In this document: in pieces, positions 33,500 through 58,927 of the stretch
How positions within the stretch are numbered: the stretch's first letter is position 1
How the letters are laid out: the number at the start of each line of letters is the position of its first letter
Source of the DNA: Undaria pinnatifida
Taxonomy: Eukaryota > Sar > Phaeophyceae > Laminariales > Alariaceae
DNA length: 64,000 bases
NCBI GenBank assembly: GCA_012845835.1
Contig: JABAKD010000020.1
Span: 496,001-560,000, forward strand
Direction of reading: 5' to 3'
Notes under the pieces: generated by a model
Database searches by the model: none
What the model was told of the DNA's origin: nothing
Seen by the model: only the letters and a program-made list of their open reading frames with translations
Made by a program: the position numbers and the translations under genes

Positions 33500-35065
33500 C
33501 ACACGATCCACCTGTGAGTGGAACCGGTGCCTTGCCGCACGATTTACCATGTCGTTTCTGCATTTGTCGACAGCTTTATAAGGACGGCTGCCCTCCCTCC
33601 CCCGGTTTCCCCTTGTCGCTGCTCTTGGCGTCCTCTGCTACGTGGCGTACCCAACTCTTCTCCGCCTTGCCCCTGTTGCCGTCTCGTGATCCGCCACGGC
33701 GACGACCCCCCGGTACCATTTCCCACTCTTCTTAGCCACCCTCCACCGTAGCACCGTCTCTACTCTGAACTACCCTGATGTTATACTGATGTTATACTGT
33801 AATATAGAGCCTAACCTCTCCCAAAATACGAAATGGATCTTGTCTCAGTGTGTCTTTTTTACAGAATATGTCTTGTACTGTATGTACCAGATACGGTACC
33901 TGGTATATGATACGGTGTGTTCCCTGGTATCTGGTACCTGATACCTGGTAGGTATTTAGAAACAAAATAGCTCTGACCCAGCGTGGATTTTTCTTATTAG
34001 GGAACGAGTGCGTTGTAGACTATATTGTGTGCAACGCGTCCTCGTTTCTTACTTTACTCCTGCAAATGTCCGTCTGTCTTTTTTGCCGCTCGCCTCTTAG
34101 TACGAGTTCTGTAGTGTATACAACTGCTGCCTAGTGGGATGCGAGTTGTACTGTAGTCGTAGTAAATGGTAGACGCGCCGGTCGTCGGGCACTTGAACTT
34201 GTACATTCTCGTACAGCACACACGCATTCGCTCCCACGGCAAGGTCTTATTTAACACCAGCATGAGGTACGCAGCTTGTGTGCATTGGCGCTGTTGACTG
34301 ACTGTCGTCGTCAAGAGTATGCTCGCACTCCAGTACCCCTTCTTTGTGTTTCGTTGATATGCTGAAGCTCGATTTTGTCCCTCTACGCCAATGTATTAGG
34401 TGTTGAGCGATGGCTGGTATCCACAAAACCGAACAGTTCATGGAAATAACTACCAGGTATAAGGTTGAGTTCCTTGGCTTGCAAGCACCATCGGTGCAAC
34501 AACTACAAACGGCGCGGTGACAAGTCAAGAGCATAAAAGAGAGTCATCGGCATCAGGTGCAAAGTTTCTCTTTGGAATCCAGGTGTACTGCGGCTCCTTT
34601 CGCGGGACTTGATGGAGCTGGTCCTAGCGGCCGTCTTCGGTTTTTCTGCTGCATGTAGCTGTGGGAATCATCACTCGCATTCAATCGACTCTCGTGATCT
34701 TCATTGGTCTGGCGACAGTCGCAATGATGTCCGTGAGCACCACACGCATTACTACAAGATTATCACAAGACCATCACAACGACTCAGAATAGGTGAGCAT
34801 CCCTTTCGTCGATGAGCATCGTTGAAAGACGAGGCACTGCAGTCTAGTAGTAACAATGGTGATTTTTGTGGATGTGCGCGTTGACCACTCCTGCACGTGA
34901 GCACTTAGGATTGATCTTAACGAAGAGACTATTTCTGTTTTTCACTGAAATCTCGGTATTGCCTGAAATAGTTCGGGAACAACTCGAAAACTCAAGAAAG
35001 CTGAATAAACGGCGATTAATGTTAAGATACGGCCTCGAACTTGTCACGTTGACACCACGCGCACG
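33500..35065. other. No gene recognised
   Basis: Contains a palindrome-rich GGTACC/CAGGTATC cluster at 33,880-33,955. TTAAGATACGGCCTCGAACT (35,017) resembles TTAAGATTCGGCCTCGAAAG (35,577), so the two may be ends of a repeat spanning the integrase fragment. No frame looks like a gene. Confidence 0.35.
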
Positions 35066-35079
35066 TTGCGCATGCTGGA

Positions 35080-35398
35080 GCCGTTATATTGGTGGAGTAG
35101 CATGAATGTGTGCACCCTGTGGTGGCTTCGCCACTGCTTGAAGTGCCGAGCGCAGAAAACCCCACGGCTGACTGTCCGCTGGCCAATCATTTCAATGCCT
35201 CTACCGGAAGGCCCTGGTATCGCTGTCAGTGTTGACTACTTCGGCCCCCTCCCGGTCACACCACGAGGCAACACCTACATCCTGCTGTTCACCGATCGCT
35301 TCAGTCGTCGGGCCGACATGTTCCCCGTCAGTGCCGATGAGGTCACCGCGGAGGGCACAGCCAATATCCTGGTGAACCAATACATCCCCTTGTTGTAG
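35080..35398 (+). pseudogene. Gypsy-type integrase fragment
   Basis: About 105 codons carry the end of the integrase zinc finger (YWW, then CLKCRAQKTPR) and the start of the catalytic core (VSVDYFGPLPVTPRGNTYIL, FTDRFSRRADMFPV), with one catalytic Asp in VDYFG. The frame stops at TAG 35,396 just before the second catalytic Asp would be expected; the following sequence is out of frame or lost. It differs in sequence from the integrase at 28 kb, so it belongs to another Gypsy lineage. Confidence 0.8.
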
Positions 35399-35399
35399 G

Positions 35400-36130
35400 G
35401 TCTGCGTTTCATTCAGCTGCTTTTCTTCGGGTGTTCCTGGCTCCATAACCAGACCATTAGAAGTGTGGGAGTGGGTTTTGAGGAGCCACATCTTCGACTC
35501 ATGGTCTAGTTCGTAGAACCGGAGATTCCCCTAATCTCCCATATTTCTGCATATGCGACTCATCAGGGTAGGCTAGTGTTAAGATTCGGCCTCGAAAGTC
35601 CTGTAATTATCCGTATTGAGATAATTTGGATGGGTTTCGTATGATAAGGTTGGCGTTTTATATTTGGGATAGTCAGGAAATAGATCGGAGGCACGAGGCT
35701 TCGAACTCGGAAGCCATCCGGCGCTTTGGTGGAATCGAATAAAGCTACGTCTCTACGAAGGCTACGAAAGTGAGTACTCTCCGAGGACCTGCTCAATTGG
35801 CAGACCTGCTGGGGACACGCTGTGTCTCCGCCCAATACCCTTACATTAACTTTTTCAGTTTTTTTTCCGGAAAAAAAAAAGAATTTTAGGTACAACAGTG
35901 TGGTAGATCGGGCAGCCGCACCGCTCGTGCTGGGCCACCATTAGCGAGCGCCCAATACTGAGCAGAGGCATTCCCAAGGTCTTTCGCAGGTCAATATCAA
36001 TTGAAAAAGGCGCTGTGAGTCTTTAGATTTCTTTTCGTGGGGTTGACAAAGTGACCGCACCGAGGCGGCAACAAGCGCATGCGAGCCTGTCCATGGGGGC
36101 CGTGGGCTATCGTCGGCTGAAGCCCGGAGG
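35400..36130. other. No gene recognised
   Basis: Region between the integrase fragment and the next retroelement piece. Only short frames are present. Confidence 0.35.
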
Positions 36131-37340
36131 ATGTCAGCATCCGTTGGGAGCTTGGTCGCGACGGTACCGGAAATGCTTGCCGATCTGTCCGGCGCTATAT
36201 GGGACAAAATTCGGAGGGAGCTGCCTGATTCTGACCTCGTGCGGCGCATCTGGAACAACATTAGGGACCTCCGCGATATGCATGAGGTTTCACAGGAGGG
36301 CATGGCGAACGTCGTGCCGGAAAGCTGGCGGGCCAGAGCCTTTAAGCAGGAGAGCAAGGTGCCTCAGGGCAATCAGATGCAGACGTGTTGCCTGCGCACG
36401 ACGCCGAAACTATCATCTCTAGGAAAATGCAGCATAGACTGGGTAAACTGGTAAAACGAGTTCGTTATGAGAGGCGCGTCGCTTCGCTGGACCAGCTTCC
36501 CGAGACGAGCCCCCAGCGAGAAACAGGCGACTCTCAAAGCGAGAAGGAGACGCGAGGCTTGGCCAAGGACCGGCAACGGAGTCAATCGGGATCAGGGGCC
36601 ACCGCCTTCCTAAGGGCGAGGCCTGTAGACTCAGCTAGAACCATCCCTGCATCAGAGTTCGTGACTGCGAGGAAGAGGTTTTTGGGGATAGAGGAATTCC
36701 TGGCGGCTAGGTGCCCATGCTGCGGTGAAGCGGAGGTTAATACGCGGCAAGCACGACTGTGTCGCCGATCGGGCGCGCAGGTGAACCAGCACCAACCCCT
36801 TGTGCACGCGCTCTCCCGCATCCTTTAAGAGCATATCAATCCGTCACCAAGTGGAAAGCCAAGCCCACGTCCACGCAAACAGGGATTTTCGAATGGACAT
36901 CGTTATCGAGGCGGGTGGCCTCCGAGATGCTACGGCATCAGAGTATCGCGACAAATCGATACTCCTCGACGTCACGTATGCGGACCCACAAGCGGGGGTC
37001 CACATGCGGGAAGGCAGCGCGGATCGAAGCGGATCAGCTGCTTCCACTTCCGAGGCGCGCTAGCGCAACCACTATGCTCGTCCGGGACAGGTGTCCTTCG
37101 ACGAGCGCAGCTACAAACTCGCCACCCTCGCGGTGGAAAGCTTTGGGCATCTCGGTAAGGAAGGCAGCGACCTGATCGATCAGGTAGCGGCGAGCATCGT
37201 TGGAGGGATGGACGCATCGTCCCTAGCGCGGAAAGGCGTGTGCAAGGGGAGCGCCTATTCCAAATCATCTCTGTGACCACTCAGGTCGATATTTCGCGCA
37301 GAGTCCATCGATATAGGCTAGCTCTGAGGGACCGCCAGGC
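36131..37340 (+). pseudogene. C-terminal remnant of a non-LTR retrotransposon protein
   Basis: Three overlapping frames give consecutive protein. 36,131-36,454 is helical. 36,385-36,828 ends with FLGIEEFLAARCPCCGEAEV and RLCRRSGAQVNQHQPLVHAL, a CCHC-type knuckle in which the expected His is Gln. 36,800-37,063 plus 37,091-37,276 carries RMDIVIEAGGLRDA, then KSILLDVTYADP. This order (zinc knuckle, then an Asp...Lys-Asp nuclease-like core) resembles the C-terminus of LINEs that use a restriction-like endonuclease. The RT domain is missing and at least two frameshifts separate the blocks. Assignment is by motif order and is provisional. Confidence 0.5.
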
Positions 37341-39536
37341 CGCGAGGGGACGGGAGGAAGAAGCGGGAGGACTACGGCCACTGGCGTGGGGTGGTAATGT
37401 TGATGAGGATTAATGTAGACTAATAGCTAAAACATATGTTAGGAAAGGAAGCAGTAGATAAAAGGAGAAGATGAGGGGAAAGGAAACGGGGAAATGGTTG
37501 GCAGAAGATACCGCTGCTTTATGGAGGGATTATTCGACTTCGTAGAGGTCGTTGCTTGCCTTCGTCATTTGACCATTGACCACGCATCCCTATCGAGACA
37601 GAGCACCACTCCTATTAGAGACACCTCCTCCATCATTTGGGCGCTTATTGCCTTTTCTCGTGTATTTATATTTTAAAAATGTCGCTTCTCTTATTCCGAC
37701 CCTGTTTGGTCGCTGTGGCTATACCATCTATGTATCTCCAAGGAAAGCGATAGTTTTCTCGCTATCATCTACTCTGGAGCGCCAAACTTCTCCGTGCGAC
37801 ATTCGTCCGTATTCGTGCGTTGCCACAATGCCGGGATGGAGCACGTCGGGTTTTTCGTCGACCCGAGGGATAATGAGACTATATGCCTGCCGCCCAACCA
37901 AAAGCAAGGGTCGTAACAGAACATGAGACGACGGTCCCTTTTACTGCAACTAGTTGTTGTGCAACTGCTACGATTATAGATTACATGTTTTACCTAGCCA
38001 TGGCCGTGAATAACATTAGTAAGAGTATCAGTATTGTAGAATCCAGGTCAGAACGACGCGAGGGTTGAAGGTGGAAAAAGCGACACACGTTATATACGTG
38101 GATGCGATATGGTATGGTATGCGATATGGTATGCGGTATGGTATGCGGTATGGTATGCGATACCTGCTATTCACAGTAAAGAAAATAGGAGCTTAGACCC
38201 CATCATGCACGCAAGAACTACCTGTCGCAGTGTAAAACAAGCTGACACGGGGGGCAGGATGGTACCGTAGATGCCCCCCAGGCTCTGTCCGATGTGTGCG
38301 TTAGACCTATTTAGTAGGCCATGGTACTATTATTGTGCTGCTTCGAAGTATCATATTAGGTACTTTTAGGGCCTCTTTGATCGTCGGCTCTGAGCCTCTG
38401 GCGCGATTGTCTACCCTGCCCCATTGTTGCTCCATTGCAAGTAATAACCACCTTCACCATTAGCGACTATGTAGCCCCCGTCTTGAATCTGTTTGTTACG
38501 TCCCATGTTTGTTGCAGCAGGGCGGTTCGTGTTCGTTAGTTGTAGCCTCTGCAATCGATGCCAGATTGTGCTGATATCGCGTCAGCCAATCAAATACGGA
38601 GATTGACGGTTACAAAGTATTTATTTATTTATTTTATGTCGACGATTGACGCTTCTTCGTCGACGTCTTGTGTGTAGGTTGTGTGATATGATTCTCCCCT
38701 ATCGGGGGCGCTCCAACCTGTCACAGTGACACAACTAAAATACAAGATTATTGTCTATAACTACACTATTATACTCTTCAAGCCTCTCGACCTCTCGGTG
38801 GGTAGAGCTACCTTCGGCAGGATTATCTACGAATAATTCGCGCTGGAGTCGCCTCTTTAATAATAGTCGCCTAACCCCAACATGGCACTATTAAAAAAAT
38901 AGGGGTAGACTATGTGTTATACTACGCAGTATTTAGTATTACGGGAATATATGGACTAAGTCGACTTAGAGACCGACTACTGCTATGCAGGGGTGGGTGC
39001 CTCTGGCTCTGTAATGGTCACTCACACGAGGGTTGCTCGGCTGGATGTTACATCTCTGGTATTAGATGATTGCTGTCCTTCCCTGTCCGACGGATACCTC
39101 ACACCTTCTGACGGAAGGGGGAGCGGAGCCGTTCATCTAGGCAGGCGATATCACCTGCCAGCTAGAAAGGGGGCAAGTGCTACAAACCATGCTAGAAACC
39201 ATGCTAAAAACCATGCGCCGTTAATCTTAATCATAACGCCCACAGGGGGTACAGGGGGTACCATCACAACACAACAACACAACAACAGGTACTCCCGCTA
39301 CACCGTAGCTCGGGTCCTGTAGCATAACGCGAGTTGGACCTCGACAGCTTTGTTTCACTGAAGGCACCAAGACCGCACTGCAGTGGCGTGGAAAAAACAC
39401 GGTGGAGGGGAGCTGTGGTCCGGCCGGCGCGTAGTCGAAGGCAACATCCACTGTTCACCTGGTTGGTGCATTGCAGTGGGTGAATTTCGAGGCTTTAAAG
39501 GCATTGCTATTGCTCTTCCAGTTTGTCACATAACTA
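37341..39536. other. No gene; minor simple repeats
   Basis: 38,098-38,162 is a short array of GGTATGCGATAT-like units. Near 39,186 AAACCATGCT is repeated three times, and GGTACAGGGGGTACC occurs at 39,248. No credible exon was found. Confidence 0.4.
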
Positions 39537-39720
39537 GTACGGAGGACCACAGTGGCAATCAGAATCAACGATACTCACTAAAACTTGTAAATTGCCCTGT
39601 TTTTGCTAACCATAGTCTGGACTATTCGGTACGGAGGACCACAGTAGCAATCAGAATCAACGATACTCACTAAAACTTGTAAATTGCCCTGTTTTTGCTA
39701 ACCATAGTCTAGGCTATTTG
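39537..39720. repeat. 91-bp tandem duplication
   Basis: TACGGAGGACCACAGT to ACCATAGTCT occurs twice at a 91-bp period with very few differences, indicating a recent duplication. Confidence 0.9.
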
Positions 39721-39740
39721 GTCCCGATTACTATGTTACT

Positions 39741-39847
39741 ACAGTGCAGTATGATACAGTATGATACAGTATGAGGATACAGTATGAGGATGCAGTATGA
39801 GGATACAGTATGAGGATACAGTATTAGGATACAGTATGAGGATACAG
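39741..39847. repeat. 13-bp minisatellite (ATACAGTATGAGG)n at the LINE 3' flank
   Basis: About eight units with small variants end directly at the LINE tail. The same unit resumes at the LINE's other end (42,643-42,683), so the LINE sits inside this array. Confidence 0.9.
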
Positions 39848-40585
39848 TTGTTGTTGTTGTTGTTGTTGTTGTTGTTCTCACATTAACTCGCATAATCAAG
39901 TCCGTGGTCACAGGACAGGCTCCAGTCACTCTGGAGCTGAGGAATACCCCAGGGAAAAACACACACAACCCAAGGTGGTACACGCATATATCACAGCTGA
40001 CGCAATTCATGCCTCCACCAGAAACATATAAAAGTGAAATCGGGAGTCAGTCTACGATGTGCCAGGTCCAGGCCGGTGCATACGTCTTGCACTACTCACG
40101 CCTGGAGAAACCAAATATTCCGATTGCCACCCAAGTAAGACTACCACGTATATATTACACGTAGTACCTATCACTACGCATACGCACGACAGGCATAAGT
40201 CAAATGGAGAAAAAGAAACAAAGAAAAGAAAAGAAGATAAAGGAAAGGAAAGAAAAGAGAAGAAAAACGAAACAAGACGAAAAAGGCAAGCAAAGAGAAG
40301 AAAGAGACAAGAAAAGCAAGAAAAGACAAGACAAGAAAGCAAGGAAAGAAGAAGAGAAAAAAAGAAAAAAGAAATAGAAAAAGAAAAGAAAGAAAAATAT
40401 CATACTAGCAGACCCTAGGAACTGGCTAAGGATGGCATTGGGCTAACAGAGGGTATCACGTCCATCATCAATGGCACCTGGGAGAGAATGCAACATGGCG
40501 AAGAAGTCAGGGCGGTCTTATGCTATCTTGTGACGGCCATTAGAAGGCCCACAACTTTCAATACGATGATGGCCAAACCCAGACT

Positions 40586-42643
40586 TCAGTCTCTTGGGCA
40601 TGACGCTCCCCCTTCCGCCCCTCCCCCCTTCCTCCCTTTCCCCCTCCCCCCTCCCCCCCTCCCCCCTCCCCCCCTCCCCCCTCCCCCCCTCCCCCCTCCC
40701 CCCCTCCCCCCTCCCCCCCTCCCCCCTCCCCCCTCCCCCCCTCCCCCCCTCCCCCCCTCCCCCCCTCCCCCCCTCCCCCCCTCCCCCCTCCCCCCCTCCC
40801 CCCCTCCCCCCTCCCCCCCTCCCCCCCTCCCCCCTCCCCCCCTCCCCCTTCCCCCCCTCCCCCCTCCCCCCCTCCCCCCTCCCCCCCTCCCCCCTCCCCC
40901 CCTCCCCCCTCCCCCCTCCCCCCCTCCCCCCTCCCCCCCTCCCCCAGTCCCCTCCCCGCCCCCCCCTCTTCCCCCTCCCCCCGGCCGCTTAGAGATGCCA
41001 ACGGTGGATGACGCTGCCGCAGCCTTTGCGCGTCGCTCTGCAGCTTTGCGTCTCTCCGTTTCATGCCAATTCCGCATGAACAACTCGGCTCCCTCCTCTA
41101 CTTTTCGAAACCATCTGCCAGCCTTCTGAGCAGCCTTTCGCCATCCTTCGAATTTCATTCCAAAGACCGACATATCCTCCTTCAGATGGTCCATCTAGTC
41201 TTTCTCTTGCTCCCCTGAGTAGCCCTTACCCCCAACAAACTCCCCAAACATCACCCTCTGTGGCAGACGCTCCTCCCCCATGCGTGCCACGAATCCCGCA
41301 AACAAAATCCTCCGTTTGCGCACTATCACCTCAACGCTCTCGGAATTTGTCTGGGCAAGCGCGTCGGCGTACGATAGGGTGTGGTCGTCGCGCTTCCGTT
41401 TCCGCCATCCAAGGCATCGGAGGAGCATGGAGCGGTGAACCCGTCGTAGCCTGTCATAGTCAGGCTTCTTCGGGCTCCACGTCATGCAACCGTACAGCAG
41501 TGTCTCGACCACCTCAGCTTTCAGCAACCGCACCTTCAACCGTAAACGCACACCCGGGCGATCATAGATTTCCATCTTGTACCGCTGGAAGCACGCCCAG
41601 GCCCTCTGAAGACGCCGCGTTATTTCAGTGCTAAGGTCTCTGTGTGCGGTGATAGCCCCGCCCAAGTATACAAACTGGATTGTTTGTTTGTAAACCTGGC
41701 CGGCTGCATTGATCGTGAAGGACACCTTCCCCCCGCTTTTGGTTTCCAGGCACATTATCTCTGTTTTTGCCTCGGATACTGTAAGCCCGAACGACGAGTA
41801 CGCAGTCACGATCGCCGTCATCATCCTCTCCAGCCCTTCTGATGATCGCGATACGATGCCCTCATCGTCCGCGTACAGCATACCCCACAATCTCTGCACC
41901 CCCTCCCCCTCCTTCCCCCTCCGTCCGTCGACTTTGCCTGTGCGTAAAGTGCCCTTCTTCTCGCCTTCCTTCTTCCGTTGGAGCTGCACCATGTTGTCCG
42001 TGATGGCTGCATCAGCGAGGAAGCGTTTCTCGGGCACACGCAGTACCGCCGTGAAGAACATGTTGAACAGCAGTGGCGCGAGCACGCATCCTTGCCTGAG
42101 ACCTTGCCCCACGTCGAACTTATCCGAGCACTCTCCATCATCCAGCCGCACGCATGCTTGCATACCGTCGTGGAATTGGCGGATGACGGCGAGCATTCTC
42201 GGTGGCACGCCAAAACGAGCAAGGACATCCCACAAAAGGCTTCGGTCGACGGAGCCGCATGCTTTGGTGAGGTCGATAAAGCACATGTACAAGGGGGTGT
42301 CCTTCTTCCGCGCCAGTTCCTGCAGTCGTCGTACTGCGAACATCATGTCAACCGTCGAGCGTTGGGGTCTGAACCCACACTGTTCCTCCGGCAGAATGTT
42401 CTCGCGTTCGCAATAGTCACTCAGGCGACCCGCGATGACTCTGAGGAGTACTTTACCGGCGTGAGCCACGAGGGAGATGCCACGATAATTGCCACACTCA
42501 GTCCGATCTTTCTTCTTGTGAAGCACCTTAATCGTAGCATCTTTCCATTGTTGGGGTACGCCGCCCTCCCTCCACACAGCGACGATGATATCGTGGAAGT
42601 TTCCGAGGGTGTTGAATTCTCCTTCGTCGGCCAAAACCTTCAT
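40586..42643 (-). pseudogene. LINE reverse transcriptase ORF with Gly-rich C-terminus
   Basis: The enzyme copies LINE RNA at the nicked target. The frame enters at the truncation. It has the RT N-terminal block ([20 protein letters not shown]), [17 protein letters not shown], motif A as [13 protein letters not shown] (usual KAYDSVDR, so Tyr-Asp is altered; the catalytic Asp in FIDL is kept), [14 protein letters not shown], and catalytic YADD at 41,861-41,875. The LINE C-terminal helix region follows ([23 protein letters not shown]). A TAG at 41,195 interrupts the same frame, which then runs through GWRKAAQKAGRWFRKVEEG into a long GGGEG-type tail encoded by the C-rich tract, ending near 40,586. 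The copy at 63.3 kb has TGG at that position, so the stop is a mutation. The endonuclease domain is lost. Confidence 0.85.
40614..40985. repeat. C-rich (CCCCCCTC)n tract inside the LINE coding tail
   Basis: About 370 bp of CCCCCCTCCCCC-type repeat, G-rich on the LINE sense strand and translating as Gly/Glu/Arg repeats there. A shorter version is at 62,923-63,068. The G-rich strand has obvious G-quadruplex potential. Confidence 0.9.
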
Positions 42644-42683
42644 GAGGATACAGTATGAGCATACAGTATGAGGATACAGTAGG

Positions 42684-44403
42684 CTCCCCCGTCGTAGCAA
42701 GTCCCGTGTACGAAATAATGGTTTCACCACCCCGCAGGCGGGTGAGATGTCGCACTCACTAGTATGCTTTATTTTTCGTTGTAATAGAAGACATACTAGC
42801 GTGGGCGAGTGGATCGATCCTCGATGTCCAACTCCTCCAAGGCAGTCATCCTTCATTACCATTTTCATTACTGTATGGTAATTGTATTGATTTTATGTTT
42901 GCAGTATGGGCTTTAATGTCGATCACTCGTAAACGTCACTCGTAACGCCCTGGCTACGGTGTATGTGTCCCTCTGCAACATGTAGCCGCCATCGCTGGTA
43001 GATCCAAACTCAAACATGGTTTGCCCACCCATGCGAGGCAGCCGTGAGCATTGCGTATTTTACCTAAATGGTCGCACGTTCTTTCTGCATGTACCTAGGT
43101 CGTCTGGGTTGTTGTACGTATGGAAAACAGTACTTCGAAGTAATACTATTAAAAATAGTTTTTGAGTCGATAGCATCTCGCGTGTACAAAATCTGTCTTC
43201 GGGCGAGAATGGTTTGATTTTTAATTATTTCGGCTTTTCCATTATGGGCTACTTGGTTATAATCTATCATCTTTAATCTAGTATGATACTGTACCTGTGT
43301 TGAAACGTCCCGGCTATTAATAGTTCTATAGTCTAATCGCGTTAACACATAGCAATACCTCGGCAACTGCATCATGAGTACAAACAATCGCACACTTTAA
43401 TAAACTTCTACGTTGAACAAGTGTGTTGATTGCCATCACCAGTACCATGTATGTTGATTGTTTTCGACTTGAAAATAGAAACTTGGTCGAGCGGTCAGTA
43501 TACTGGTTTGGCCAGTATATGTTTGACTTGAGATTAGCCAGCAGCCACCAGCATATACTAGACTGCATCGGTATACTGGGCGCGATTTGCCTTGAATACA
43601 GAGGCTTCAGGCTGGAGCAAGTTATGCCAACTTTTTGGGATTTATTCCTGGATTGCTCGCCGAGCTCATACTGGACTGCATCATCAGTAAACTTGGAGTG
43701 ATTTGTCTTGAATACAAGAGACTAGTCTAAGCATTGAGCAATATTTTCAACTTTTTTTCGGGATGTTTTCCGCGATTGCTCGCCGAGCTCAGCGAGCAGG
43801 AGTGCGAGACTTCTCAAAAGGCGGCGGGTGACACGTGCGGAGGCACCGCCACGAGTGCGTGGCCGTCGGCGTTCTGAGCCAGAAGTTATCAGCCGCGGTA
43901 AAAACACTGCGGTCAATCCACTGGCAACAAGAAAAGATAGCTGTCTGAGCAATAGCCAAAACGGAAACTAAACCCTGTCAGGTACAGAGATGTGTTACTT
44001 TTTTTTAAAATATTTTCTCTCTCCAGCTCAACCCGACAGAAGTTTTTCCCTCAGTGACTATCAGTGACTATCAGTGACCTTCTGGACAAGCCGTGGTCTG
44101 TTCAGTTGCATCCACAACCGTTTGGCGAGAAACCATGCACAGAACAGCTCTATGGCACGAGTAAATAAGCGCAATAAGTACGCATACACCATACACATAT
44201 GATAAAAAGGTTTACGAGGGTGCATATTACAGTAACGCCTTGTTTTACATGTCGCACAAAAAATACCGGAGCGCATTCGCGAAACAAAGCGCGAATAATA
44301 GCTCGGGCGTTCAAAAAAAAATTACCTATCGCATCGACCACAGCTTACTTTCTGTGTGGCTATAACCGTGCTATGGCATGCCCTTGAGGGCAGGAGTTTG
44401 TTC
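42684..44403. repeat. Mostly unassigned; ~117-bp tandem duplication at 43,563-43,790
   Basis: Two diverged units share CTGCATC, TTGAATACA, AACTTTTT and GATTGCTCGCCGAGCTCA. The rest has no recognisable gene. The last ~50 bp are presumably the 3' flank or UTR of the helicase-nuclease gene, which ends at 44,404. Confidence 0.5.
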
Positions 44404-57735
<13,332 letters not shown>

Positions 57736-57979
57736 GTTGTCGCATAAACCATTATCACGGCCAGAACACACTGCTCGCTGATCGTAGCTGTGAGGCTTTC
57801 GGGAGTTCCCGGGCAGTCGAACGCAATGGATCTGGCGTTTGAACCCCTTCACGTACACGCCACCTCCTTCAACTGAACTCCCGATTTATAGCAGGCTGAA
57901 GGGCTGAATCCGTGAAGCGTTCGCATTCTATCTTTTATTACGCAGCGTCCAACCGCCTTGTTCGCCAGGATCGGGGTGC
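57736..57979. promoter_or_regulatory. Likely bidirectional promoter region
   Basis: Only 244 bp separate the minus-strand ATG of the helicase-nuclease gene (57,735) from the plus-strand ATG of the neighbour (57,980). No TATA box is evident. If the helicase frame starts further upstream than 57,735, the gap is even shorter. Shared regulation is inferred from the spacing only. Confidence 0.4.
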
Positions 57980-58656
57980 GATGGATGTCGACACACCGTG
58001 GAGGCGAAAACGGCCCTCGGAGGTAAGTCGGTGCACACGGCTCGTTGAAAACGCAAACCTGTCCGAGTCACAACCCTCTGACAAGAGAGGGCAAGAATCT
58101 GGAAACTGTTTACTAGCTCTTGTCGGCGCTCTTTCACTCTATAAAATACGATTCTCTATGTTGGCAAGCAGTCGGTGTCAGCATGTTCAACGCAGCCCCC
58201 CAGGCAGGAGAGATCCCTGTCCCCAGCTCCCCTCTGCCTGCCACAATAGTTTTATTACACGCCCTTCGCTTTTGCGCGAACCAGCCCGAACCACGGCCAC
58301 TCTCGGGGTGCTTGCTCGCCCGACGCTGATGCAGCTTCTTTGACCCTCCCACGTCGCTGTTGATTTTTATCACCAAATTTCCAGCTATTGAATGAATATT
58401 TCCAATCAATCAATTTCCCCCAGGTGTGCCTTTTGCCTTCATCAGTCATTCATGTCACGTCGTCCCAAGTCCCAATCATTCCGCGCCAAATTTTTGCCCG
58501 CCCCTGAGCAGGATGAAGAATATCAGGTTTCAAAGAGGCACCTCTCGGAGCAATTCTTCAACATGCAGATATCCCTGCCTCCCGCGCGAGGGCTGAATGA
58601 TGCCCGTCCCACCACCCGGGGTTTGGCGGACGAAGGGGGCAGCGGCGACGAGTTCG
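57980..58656 (+). CDS. Small basic protein, first two exons; unknown
   Basis: Exon 1 (57,980-58,021, 14 codons, phase 0) encodes MDVDTPWRRKRPSE and ends at a consensus GTAAGTCGG donor. Exon 2 starts at 58,446 after TTTTGCCTTCATCAG, joins in phase 0 and encodes SFMSRRPKSQSFRAKFLP, an acidic EQDEEYQ stretch, KRHLSEQFFNMQISLPPARG and a Gly/Asp-rich end. It stops at a GTAAGCAG donor after 58,656 (phase 1). Short charged exons, WRRKRP and KRxLSEQFxxMxISL suggest a small nuclear protein, but I do not recognise the family. Later exons were not located; the downstream sequence is repeat-rich. An alternative acceptor (CCCCCAG at 58,423) gives the wrong phase. Confidence 0.5.
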
Positions 58657-58927
58657 GTAAGCAGGGTTTCAAACGTCACCAGACCTCACCCGATACAAAT
58701 ATGAAACCATGGTAAATCGTAATACCACACAGGTCACAGGTCACGTAACGTACCATATGGTACTCTGCACTCTGTACTGCTGTTTTGTACCGGTAGTGAA
58801 ATATTTTGACACCTGGTACCCGGGGAATTAGTCGATAATTTGACGTTCGGGTTTTGATGATACTGTAGTAGTGGACGTGCGTGCTGCAGTGGTGCACGAG
58901 ACGATTTGTACGGGTGAGGCTCCTCAC

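Larger units (their letters stand above)
39848..42643 (-). mobile_element. LINE with (CAA)n tail, 5'-truncated copy 1
   Basis: Read on the minus strand: RT-coding region, Gly-rich C-terminus, a ~600-bp 3' UTR containing pyrimidine runs (GGAAA-type on the plus strand, 40,200-40,400), and a tail of about nine CAA units (39,848-39,876). The 5' end stops inside the RT N-terminal region, at the minisatellite that also flanks the tail. The 3' UTR matches 61,953-62,170 and 62,188-62,700. Confidence 0.9.

Noticed and set aside
40488..41129. Long proline-rich frames on the plus strand
   Set aside because: They are the antisense reading of the LINE's Gly-rich tail and change with every shift of the simple repeat.
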